Source: Verrucomicrobiota bacterium (GTDB taxonomy: Bacteria; Verrucomicrobiota; Verrucomicrobiia; Limisphaerales; UBA9464). From it: a DNA stretch of 5,075 bases. A program made the position numbers and the translations under genes. The stretch spans positions 1-5,075 of the forward strand of contig JAFLEG010000398.1 in assembly GCA_017302195.1 (NCBI GenBank). Direction: 5' to 3'. Shown piece by piece: positions 1 to 4,704 of the stretch; position 1 is the first letter of the stretch; each line of letters opens with the position of its first letter. The notes beneath the pieces were generated by a model. The model saw nothing but the letters and a program-made list of their open reading frames with translations. It had not been told where the DNA came from and ran no database searches.

Positions 1-390
1 TGGGCCGGGCTTCTCGTCAAACCATCGCCAAGACTCGTGGCTGGTATCGGGCTTGATTCCGAATCCCAAGCGGACGGTTCGCCAAACGATCACGTTCCGA
101 TTCCGCGCGGCCTCTTCGTCCTTGGGCGCCTGGTCCCTTTCCGTGAAAAGCGGCTGGGGCACCAGCCATTGAAAGGCAAGATGGGCAAACTCATTCCGGG
201 ACCGCACCTTCTGGAGGAACTTCGATCCTCGATCCAAAGCCCGCAGTCGAGTCTTGCGGACCGGCGACTCGGTGCCGGCGTGAATTCGGGCAAAGTGTTC
301 AGCATCGGCGCGGAACTGAGGATTCCGGCGCAGGAGTTCCCACAGCTTGGCTGTCGGGCCGTCCGGGGCGTGAGGCGTCTCGGGTGTCAT
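1..390 (-). CDS. Partial protein with a W-LLRRNP motif, possibly DUF6499/regulator-like; C-terminus outside the window
   Basis: On the minus strand an ATG at 390 opens a frame of 130 codons with no stop before the window edge. The N-terminus carries WELLRRNPQFRAD (residues 17-29), which resembles the W-E-x-L-R-R-N-P-x-[FY]-R-A-D signature at the start of small regulator-like proteins (DUF6499 and relatives) found next to integrases and conjugative genes. That family match is from memory and not certain. A basic stretch lies around residues 45-70, and a W-R-x-V-R-L-G-F segment around 103-111. The start lies 26 nt behind the recombinase stop on the same strand, so the two are probably co-transcribed. 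A purine run (GAGAGAGG) sits about 14 nt before the ATG, rather far for a ribosome binding site. The opposite-strand frame over the same bases shows no recognisable protein. Its function is unknown; an element-encoded regulator is the best guess. Confidence 0.65.
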   Translation of the reverse strand, partial: MTPETPHAPDGPTAKLWELLRRNPQFRADAEHFARIHAGTESPVRKTRLRALDRGSKFLQKVRSRNEFAHLAFQWLVPQPLFTERDQAPKDEEAARNRNVIVWRTVRLGFGIKPDTSHESWRWFDEKPGP

Positions 391-416
391 CGGGGCGCGG
401 TAGCCCTCTCTCGCCG

Positions 417-1772
417 TTAACCTGCGGCTTGGGGGGCCATGGCCAAGACGGGGGCGATGTTCCCCGCATTCGGTGGGGTCACGCCGAACCACGCGAGCCC
501 CTCGGCCTCGGTGACGAGGCTCTTGTAGTGCTGGTGGATGATTGCCGGGCTGTTGCCCATCTCGGCCGCCACCCGGGCGAAATCGGCGGTGACCGCGAGG
601 CGGTAGGAGCCGAAGGAGTGACGCAGGGCGTTGCGCTTCCAGGTGACCTTGGCGCGGTTGGCGAGCCGGTACCACCGGTTGATGAGCGCCTCGCCGACGC
701 CGCGCGCCTCGCCCTCGGCAGGGCTCACGGGTCCGAACTCGCGGGCGGCTGGGGCGAGCCACGACGCCAGGGCGTCACAGATTGGGACCACGCGACGGCT
801 GGCGGTCTTGGCGATGCGGTCGCCGACCACGATGACCCGTTCTGCGAGCTTCACGTCCCGCCAGTCCAACCGGCTAATCTCGGCCACCCTCAGGCCGGCC
901 AACCCGGCGATGGCGAGTGCTGGGCGCAGGTCCTCGTCAGCGGCGAGGAGGAGCCGGGAAAACTCCGCCGCAGTGTAAACCTCGACCCGTCCGGACAAAT
1001 ACTTGGGCTTGGGAACCTCAGCAATCTCCTCGGCATGGTCGCGGCTGACGTAGCGCTGCATCCGGGCGAAATTGAACAGGCTGACGATCAGCGCACGGTG
1101 GTTGGCGCGGGTCCGGTTGGATGCCGGCTTGCCGGTCATGACGTTGGTGAGCGCCTTGAGGTAGTCGTTCACCAAGGCAGGGGTCAGGGAGGTGATCGGC
1201 ACCTGGAAGGCCTCCCCGAACCGGGCCAGACGCACGCGGAGATCCCGTTCGTGGATGTCGCTGACGCCCGCGGCCACCCGGTCGGCGACGTACTCCTCGA
1301 CCACCTCGGGCACCAGCTTCCGGGCGCCGGCAGACGGATGGCGGGCGGCGAAGTAGCGGACGGCCTCGATCAGGGTGGTGCCTTCCGGGAGTTCCTTCAC
1401 GGCCTCGGCGTAGGCGCGGGCGGCGAGGTGAACCTCGGTCCCGAGCGGGCGAAGCACCTGCTGGGCTTCTCCGAAGCGGGCGAAGTCCTCATTGGTGATG
1501 GTGGCGGCGCTCGCCTGGCCGTTGGCGATCAGCCGGCACTTCTCCTCGGCGTGGTCCCTGGCCTCCTTGAGGCTGGCGAACCGTTTGACCGCCTGGCGCC
1601 CGGCCACGGGATCTGGCCACTTGCACAGGAAGCTGGGATAGACCTTGCCGCCAGTCCGGACCGGATTCGCGTAGATGCGCGCCTCGATGCCGGCGACGCG
1701 AACGAGCACCGGCTTGGACCTGGGAGCGGCGGTTCGGGCGGAATCTGCCGAGGGACGGGAACGAGCTTTCAC
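417..1772 (-). CDS. Site-specific tyrosine recombinase (phage/island-type integrase)
   Basis: The 451-residue product should catalyse integration and excision of the element at the neighbouring tRNA gene. From the GTG start, residues about 22-88 look like an N-terminal arm-binding domain, 155-250 like the helical core-binding domain, and 265-425 like the catalytic domain. Catalytic positions visible are R295 (GLAGLRVAEIS), K322 (RIAKTASRR), N381 and R384 (NALRHSFGSY), N407 (EMGNSP) and the nucleophile Y416 (HQHYKSL). Asparagine stands where many family members have histidine at both 381 and 407. The frame is open back to 2027, but that extension translates the tRNA gene and is not real. GTG at 1772 is the first credible start behind the tRNA; TTG at 1790 is the alternative. 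Neither has a clear Shine-Dalgarno sequence. An inverted repeat lies in the leader. No frameshift or stop interrupts the gene. Confidence 0.92.
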   Translation of the reverse strand: MKARSRPSADSARTAAPRSKPVLVRVAGIEARIYANPVRTGGKVYPSFLCKWPDPVAGRQAVKRFASLKEARDHAEEKCRLIANGQASAATITNEDFARFGEAQQVLRPLGTEVHLAARAYAEAVKELPEGTTLIEAVRYFAARHPSAGARKLVPEVVEEYVADRVAAGVSDIHERDLRVRLARFGEAFQVPITSLTPALVNDYLKALTNVMTGKPASNRTRANHRALIVSLFNFARMQRYVSRDHAEEIAEVPKPKYLSGRVEVYTAAEFSRLLLAADEDLRPALAIAGLAGLRVAEISRLDWRDVKLAERVIVVGDRIAKTASRRVVPICDALASWLAPAAREFGPVSPAEGEARGVGEALINRWYRLANRAKVTWKRNALRHSFGSYRLAVTADFARVAAEMGNSPAIIHQHYKSLVTEAEGLAWFGVTPPNAGNIAPVLAMAPQAAG

Positions 1773-1778
1773 GCCGGC

Positions 1779-1796
1779 TACGGTAACCAAACCGTA
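1779..1796. promoter_or_regulatory. Inverted repeat TACGGT-N6-ACCGTA in the integrase leader
   Basis: The two 6-bp arms (1779-1784 and 1791-1796) are perfect complements separated by AACCAA. The repeat ends 7 bases before the GTG start of the recombinase and covers the alternative TTG start at 1788-1790. It could be an operator for the recombinase gene, an arm-type recombinase or excisionase site, or a leader hairpin affecting translation. The sequence alone does not decide between these. Confidence 0.35.
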
Positions 1797-1835
1797 ATCA
1801 ATTCGCCATTCGTTCTTGTAAGTCGTTGATGGCGT

Positions 1836-1860
1836 TGGTGCCGGTGGAGGGACTCGAACC
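1836..1860. other. Predicted attachment site at the 3' end of tRNA-Leu
   Basis: This covers the encoded CCA, discriminator base, 3' acceptor strand and T-arm of the tRNA gene, the usual crossover region for tRNA-targeting tyrosine recombinases. The adjacent recombinase supports the location. No second copy occurs in the window, so the exact core length and the crossover point are inferred. Confidence 0.45.
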
Positions 1861-1921
1861 CCCACGCCCTTGCGGGCAACAGATTTTGAGTCTATCGCGT
1901 CTGCCATTTCGCCACACCGGC
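1836..1921 (-). tRNA. tRNA-Leu (anticodon CAA)
   Basis: The 86-nt minus-strand gene folds as a class II tRNA. The acceptor stem pairs GCCGGTG with CACCGGC, followed by discriminator A and an encoded CCA. The D-arm contains GGCGAAATGGCAGACGC. The anticodon stem ATAGA/TCTGT (one G-U pair) closes the loop CTCAAAA, giving anticodon CAA. A long variable arm (GCCC-GCAA-GGGC) is typical of leucine tRNAs, and the T-arm loop is TTCGAGT. It decodes UUG codons. All stems are intact, so the gene appears functional despite serving as an integration site: the element restores the 3' end. Codon-wise translation of the gene gives the GEMADAIDSKSVARKG peptide that pollutes many protein annotations. Confidence 0.97.
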
Positions 1922-1953
1922 ACGGTCGTCGAACCCACGGAAACGCGGGCGTT

Positions 1954-1982
1954 GGTATGGGCCAGGCGTCCGACCTGCGCAA
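1954..1982 (-). promoter_or_regulatory. Weak candidate promoter for tRNA-Leu
   Basis: On the minus strand, TTGCGC (1982-1977) and CATACC (1959-1954) are spaced by 17 nt. Each matches three of six positions of the sigma-70 consensus. Transcription would begin roughly 25 nt before the mature tRNA 5' end, a plausible leader length. The match is weak and position is the main support. Confidence 0.25.
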
Positions 1983-2230
1983 GCGATTCCTCCCGGGAGA
2001 CTGTCGGGCATGGGAGGAGGCTGGCACCTCAGAGACGCGACGATGCGGAGAGTGTTGCGGCAGGTGAATCCCGTCCGCAACGACCCGCCCCGCGCAGGCT
2101 TGGGCGTGAGGGGGTCACCGGGAGAATCTGACCCGTCCTTCGAACGGGTGGATTGAGATGAGGAACGTCTTCCGGTCGGCCAAGGCGCCGTCCGGTCCGG
2201 CTTCAATCCGATTCCTGGGGCCGGGAGGGT

Positions 2231-2270
2231 GGACCGCGAATGGCTGCCAATGAACGCCAATAAACGCGAA
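2231..2270. repeat. Degenerate tandem repeat with an exact 10-nt period (4 units)
   Basis: Four consecutive 10-mers align without gaps. The third is TGAACGCCAA and the fourth TAAACGCGAA; all four share a central C and a terminal AA, and three begin with T. The block resembles the scattered 'aatgaacgcgaataaacgcgaa'-like motifs seen between genes in Verrucomicrobiota and other environmental bacteria. It is non-coding, and its function is unknown. Confidence 0.6.
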
Positions 2271-2328
2271 GTGGGGAGGCGGAATCACGGTTTGGTGATC
2301 GGTGCTGCCCCCATGAATTCGGCGTCTC

Positions 2329-2356
2329 CCTCCGTGTCTCTGCGACTCTGCGGTGC
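2329..2356 (-). repeat. Interspersed repeat, copy A (8-nt period, GGCACCGCAGAG core)
   Basis: Read on the minus strand, the element starts GGCACCGCAGAG and continues in 8-nt units such as GCAGAGTC and GCAGAGAC. About 24 of 28 bases match copy B at 4017-4044, which lies on the plus strand, so the pair is inverted. It begins about 32 nt behind the stop codon of the Uma2-type gene and in the same direction as that gene. Confidence 0.65.
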
Positions 2357-2388
2357 CAGTGCTCTGGCTTTTATGGAATGGCGACGGC

Positions 2389-2964
2389 TCAGACGGCGGG
2401 CTCCGGAAAGAGTTCCGGAAGCGCCACGCGGAACCCGGCGAGGGCGGTGGACTCCAGTGGGACCGGACCGGAGACAACCCGGCGCTGACGGTAGCCGTCC
2501 GCCGTCGGCTCACGGTACACCTCGATGCAGCGGGCATCCGGGATCAACAGCCAGTATTCGGTGACGCCTGCGGCGGCGTAGATGCCGGCCTTTTGGCGGT
2601 CCACTTCCACGGTCGAGACCGCGACTTCAATCACCAGTTCCGCGGTGGTGGGATGGGCCTGTCGAAACTCATTCAGGGAACCGCGCACCACCGCCAGGTC
2701 CGGCTCGGGCTCCGACCGGGGGAAGGTCAGGGGATCTTCCTTGCGAACGCAATACCCAGAGGGCAACGACTGCTGCAGGCACTGGAGCAGCACCTGGACC
2801 AGCCAGGAATGGACAGGGGACTTGGACATTTTCCGGACGAGATTTCCCTCCAACAACTCGACATCCTCCCCGATCAGCCCGAGTTCGCCCGCCTGATGGT
2901 AAAACGCCACGGACATCGGATAAATCGCCTGACGCACCTTCGGATCGTCGAGGATGGAACCCAT
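2389..2964 (-). CDS. Uma2 family (DUF820) putative PD-(D/E)XK endonuclease
   Basis: The 191-residue product matches the usual length and layout of Uma2/DUF820 proteins, which have a restriction-endonuclease-like fold and a largely unknown cellular role. The N-terminal part has the family's YHQAGELGLIGEDVELLEG segment (residues 22-40), including the E-D-V-E-L-L-E-G strand turn. The nuclease core shows EPEPDLAVV (85-93), ELVIEVAVS (109-117) and K125 before GIYAAAGVTEYWLL (127-140). D89, E113 and K125 are the likely metal and catalytic residues. The ATG at 2964 is preferred because the P-M-S-V-A-F-Y-H region after it belongs to the conserved domain, although M17 is a possible internal start. No Shine-Dalgarno sequence precedes the ATG, and the nearby promoter-like boxes would give an almost leaderless transcript. 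Genes of this family are often multi-copy and stand alone, as here. Confidence 0.9.
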   Translation of the reverse strand: MGSILDDPKVRQAIYPMSVAFYHQAGELGLIGEDVELLEGNLVRKMSKSPVHSWLVQVLLQCLQQSLPSGYCVRKEDPLTFPRSEPEPDLAVVRGSLNEFRQAHPTTAELVIEVAVSTVEVDRQKAGIYAAAGVTEYWLLIPDARCIEVYREPTADGYRQRRVVSGPVPLESTALAGFRVALPELFPEPAV

Positions 2965-2970
2965 GGGGGA

Positions 2971-2998
2971 AGTCTAGTCCGGCGGACTGCCATTCCAA
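2971..2998 (-). promoter_or_regulatory. Candidate promoter of the Uma2-type gene with a palindrome in the spacer
   Basis: On the minus strand TTGGAA (2998-2993) and TAGACT (2976-2971) are spaced by 16 nt, and each matches four of six sigma-70 consensus positions. The -10-like box ends 6 nt before the ATG, so transcription would start at or next to the start codon, in keeping with the missing ribosome binding site. A perfect 13-nt palindrome, AGTCCG-G-CGGACT (2976-2988), fills most of the spacer and is placed as an operator would be. All of this is inferred from pattern. Confidence 0.3.
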
Positions 2999-3238
2999 GC
3001 GGCGAGTTCGGGAGGAGACAGGAGTGTCTGCGATCATGTTCCCGGTTCAGGAACACGGCCCCGTGGAATGACCGGAGACCACCGGGCTTGGCTCTGAAGG
3101 CGGTGAACTGCGGGGGAATGCGGGTGGGATTTCCCGGGGCATTGAGTCACTGTCCGGCAGTCGCCGCGACAACGCCAAGGCCGTGCGTTGCTCAGCCTCG
3201 CCGCGGCGCCATGACGTTGCCGATTTCGAATTCACCCG
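2999..3238. other. Divergent intergenic region with two adjacent inverted repeats
   Basis: This lies between the leftward Uma2-type gene and the rightward isomerase-like gene. TGTTCC (3037-3042) pairs with GGAACA (3050-3055) across 7 nt. Directly beside it CACGG (3054-3058) pairs with CCGTG (3061-3065) across 2 nt. No clear promoter for the isomerase-like gene was recognised, and no frame in the region looks coding. Confidence 0.35.
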
Positions 3239-3997
3239 GTGAGAACCATCGCCCTACAACTCTACACGGTCCGGCAGGCGCTGGCGCAGGATGCGGCGGG
3301 GACACTGCGCCGGGTTCATGAGGCGGGGTATCGGTCGGTCGAGACGGCGCCCCTGCCGCCGGGGCTCACCGCACGGGAGTTTGGCGGGATGTTGCGGGAT
3401 CACGGACTTGCGGTGACCGCCGTCCACGAGGAACTGCCCCTGGGAGACTCCCAGGCCCGGGTCCTGGACGCAGCGGCAGCCCTCGGCGCCACCCGTCTCA
3501 TCTGGCACGGATGGCCGCGGGATCCGGAGTGCGGGTCCCTGGAGGGCTATCGCCGGCTGGCAGACCGCTATGCCGATGCCGCACGGGTGGCGCAGGACCA
3601 CGGACTGCAGTTCGGACTGCACACCCATTGGTGGGAATGCGAGCCCATCGAAGGCGAATATCCCTATCAATTGCTGCATCGGGTGCTGCCCGCGGAGATC
3701 TGCTTCGAGCTGGACGTCTATTGGGCCCGGACCGCGGGGCTGGATCCGGTGCGGGCGATCCAGGATCTCGGGGCGCGGGTGGCCCTGCTGCACCTCAAGG
3801 ACGGTCCGGCCGTCCACGGACAGCCCATGACTGCCCTGGGCGATGGCGTGGTGGACCTTTCGTCCGTGCTCCGGGCCGCTCCCGCCACCGCCGACCTTGT
3901 GGTGGAGCTGGACGAATGCGCCACCGACCCGTTGGAGGCGGCCCGGCGCAGCCTTCAGTTTCTGGAGCAGAGCCGCCTCTGCGACGAGGGGCGCTGA
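3239..3997 (+). CDS. Sugar phosphate isomerase/epimerase-like TIM-barrel protein (xylose isomerase-like, AP endonuclease 2 superfamily)
   Basis: The 252-residue cytoplasmic protein has the strand-by-strand signature of this metal-dependent TIM-barrel family. It begins with IALQLYTVR (residues 4-12), then YRSVETAPL with E35, then RLIWHGW with H90. GLHTHWWECEP (126-136) corresponds to the family's yHnHxxEF strand. CFELDVYWARTAGLDP (155-170) supplies E157 and D159, LLHLKDG (183-189) supplies H185 and K187, ALGDGVVD (199-206) is the family's glycine-rich turn, and VVELDEC (221-227) supplies E223 and D225. The probable metal and substrate ligands are thus present. GTG at 3239 is chosen because it directly precedes the first barrel strand and an in-frame stop lies at 3212-3214. 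No ribosome binding site is evident. Members isomerise or epimerise sugars or inositol derivatives; the substrate cannot be told, and no sugar-pathway neighbours are present to help. Confidence 0.9.
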   Translation: MRTIALQLYTVRQALAQDAAGTLRRVHEAGYRSVETAPLPPGLTAREFGGMLRDHGLAVTAVHEELPLGDSQARVLDAAAALGATRLIWHGWPRDPECGSLEGYRRLADRYADAARVAQDHGLQFGLHTHWWECEPIEGEYPYQLLHRVLPAEICFELDVYWARTAGLDPVRAIQDLGARVALLHLKDGPAVHGQPMTALGDGVVDLSSVLRAAPATADLVVELDECATDPLEAARRSLQFLEQSRLCDEGR

Positions 3998-4016
3998 CCC
4001 TCACCTCGAAGCGAAT

Positions 4017-4044
4017 GGCACCGCAGAGGCGCCGAGACGCAGAG
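4017..4044 (+). repeat. Interspersed repeat, copy B (8-nt period, GGCACCGCAGAG core)
   Basis: The element starts GGCACCGCAGAG and continues as 8-nt units GCAGAGGC, GCCGAGAC and GCAGAGAA. It is about 24/28 identical to copy A (2329-2356) in the opposite orientation. It begins 20 nt after the stop codon of the isomerase-like gene and reads in that gene's direction, the same relation copy A has to its own gene. Confidence 0.65.
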
Positions 4045-4048
4045 AAGA

Positions 4049-4064
4049 ATGCAGGGATGCAGGG
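4049..4064 (+). repeat. Tandem duplication of ATGCAGGG
   Basis: Two exact adjacent 8-bp copies lie immediately behind copy B of the interspersed repeat and keep its 8-nt unit length. A similar AGGGA follows at 4072. It probably belongs to the same repetitive block. Confidence 0.55.
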
Positions 4065-4151
4065 ACGTTCCAGGGACACGACTTCCGTGTGCTCTGTCAG
4101 AATCGTCCGGCCGCAAGTAATCCCGATGCGCCCAGTCTGGGGGCAGCGGGC

Positions 4152-4457
4152 TTACTGACCATTGGGACTTCCCGGGACGCACCACAGCAGTCCCGGTTTG
4201 TTGAAGCGCTGTTCGCGCTGGAAATCCTCGAAACGGATGAAGTGGACCTGTCCGCTGAAGCCGGTGATGACCGCCCCCTTCTTGTGTCGGCGCCCGACGC
4301 CCTCGTCCTCGTTGGGATACTGGCTGGCGTCGTGGCCGGGGTTCGGCCCCCAGACGCCGCCGTAATTCTGGATCTCCGGCTCCCACATCGCATAGGCCGC
4401 CGGATTGAACGCGCCCAGCCGGTAGGTGCGGTTGCCTCCCGTGGTTGTCGGCGGCAT
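4152..4457 (-). pseudogene. 5'-truncated remnant of a type II secretion pseudopilin (prepilin-type protein)
   Basis: The last roughly 95 codons read as the C-terminal part of the pseudopilin-like proteins abundant in Verrucomicrobiota: NRTYRLGAFNPAAYAMWEP (residues 9-27), a D-A-S-Q-Y-P segment, EGVGRRHKKGAVITGF (52-67), VHFIRFEDFQREQ (71-83) and KPGLLWC (87-93). Normal members have a cleaved type IV pilin N-terminus with a hydrophobic F-T-L-I-E-L-L helix and are two to three times longer. None of the minus-strand frames upstream shows that helix or the middle of the protein. ATG at 4457 would give a 101-residue product, and a G-rich run (GGTGGGGGA) about 10 nt before it could allow translation, so a short expressed protein cannot be excluded. 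The longer in-frame extension to 4643 is Arg/Pro-rich and does not look genuine. A 9-nt-period repeat lies about 28 nt upstream of the break. Confidence 0.6.
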
Positions 4458-4484
4458 GGGAGCTGTTTCCCCCACCGGAGGTTC

Positions 4485-4520
4485 CTCACGCGAAGGACAC
4501 GACGGGCGCAAAGGAAACCG
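4485..4520. repeat. Degenerate tandem repeat with a 9-nt period (about 4 units)
   Basis: From 4486 the sequence divides into 9-mers, beginning CACGCGAAG and GACACGACG and followed by GGCGCAAAG and a weaker fourth unit. The consensus is close to GACGCGAAG. It resembles the 'cgcgaagacgcaaagg' motifs scattered through many Verrucomicrobiota genomes. It lies between the pseudopilin remnant and the divergent membrane-protein gene, where no coding sequence was recognised. Confidence 0.55.
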
Positions 4521-4704
4521 AGCCAGGGCCAGGGGAACTCCACCGGGGTCTCCGAGATCCCGATCGCGACTCCGCCGTGGAGCGGTGACCCTCCCGAATC
4601 GGAAAGCGATCTCCGCAGCCGATCTGCCGCAGGGGGCTCGCATTTCGGCTCAGCGCACCCATCGTGCCCGGGATTCAATCCGCAGGCCGGCACCCCTCCA
4701 CCTC

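Larger units (their letters stand above)
1..1835. mobile_element. End of an integrative element (genomic island) inserted at tRNA-Leu, continuing beyond the left edge
   Basis: A tyrosine recombinase gene begins about 63 nt behind the 3' end of an intact tRNA-Leu gene on the same strand. This is the standard arrangement of islands and prophages that integrate into tRNA 3' ends. A second minus-strand gene follows the recombinase closely and is open at the window edge. The right boundary is set at the base next to the encoded CCA of the tRNA. The other boundary, and the duplicated tRNA 3' fragment expected there, are not in the window, so the element's size, cargo and mobility cannot be judged. 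It could also be an old, immobile relic. Confidence 0.6.
1983..2388. other. Non-coding stretch between tRNA-Leu and the Uma2-type gene
   Basis: No frame here reads as a recognisable protein. The open frames are low-complexity Arg/Pro/Ser-rich translations typical of GC-rich non-coding DNA. The stretch holds a hairpin without a T-tract, with arms ACCCGT at 2131-2136 and ACGGGT at 2144-2149. It also holds a 10-nt-period repeat and a copy of an 8-nt-period repeat, listed separately. Any terminator for the leftward-transcribed Uma2-type gene should lie here, but none with a convincing stem and U-run was seen. Confidence 0.6.

Noticed and set aside
384..1829. Long plus-strand open frame of 481 codons
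   Set aside because: It lies antisense to the recombinase, whose catalytic motifs are unmistakable. The plus-strand translation is Gly/Val/Asp-rich shadow sequence with no recognisable domain.
1773..2027. N-terminal extension of the recombinase to an ATG at 2027
   Set aside because: The extension translates the tRNA-Leu gene (GEMADAIDSKSVARKG), a known annotation artefact.
2131..2149. Hairpin ACCCGT-N7-ACGGGT as a terminator for the Uma2-type gene
   Set aside because: No T-tract follows on either strand and it lies about 240 nt behind the stop codon; a hairpin this short is expected by chance in GC-rich DNA.
2355..2374. Plus-strand hairpin GCCAG-TGCT-CTGGC followed by TTTTAT, resembling an intrinsic terminator
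   Set aside because: The stem is only 5 bp and no plus-strand gene ends nearby. On the minus strand, where the Uma2-type gene would need it, no T-run follows.
2353..3321. Plus-strand open frame of 322 codons
   Set aside because: It is antisense to the Uma2-type gene and runs through the non-coding intergenic region; no domain is visible.
2329..4064. CRISPR array made of the GGCACCGCAGAG copies
   Set aside because: There are only two copies, in opposite orientation and 1.7 kb apart, with no regular spacers and no cas genes.
4097..4693. Minus-strand open frame of 198 codons over the pseudopilin region
   Set aside because: It is in a different frame from the recognisable pseudopilin C-terminus and includes translated repeat sequence.
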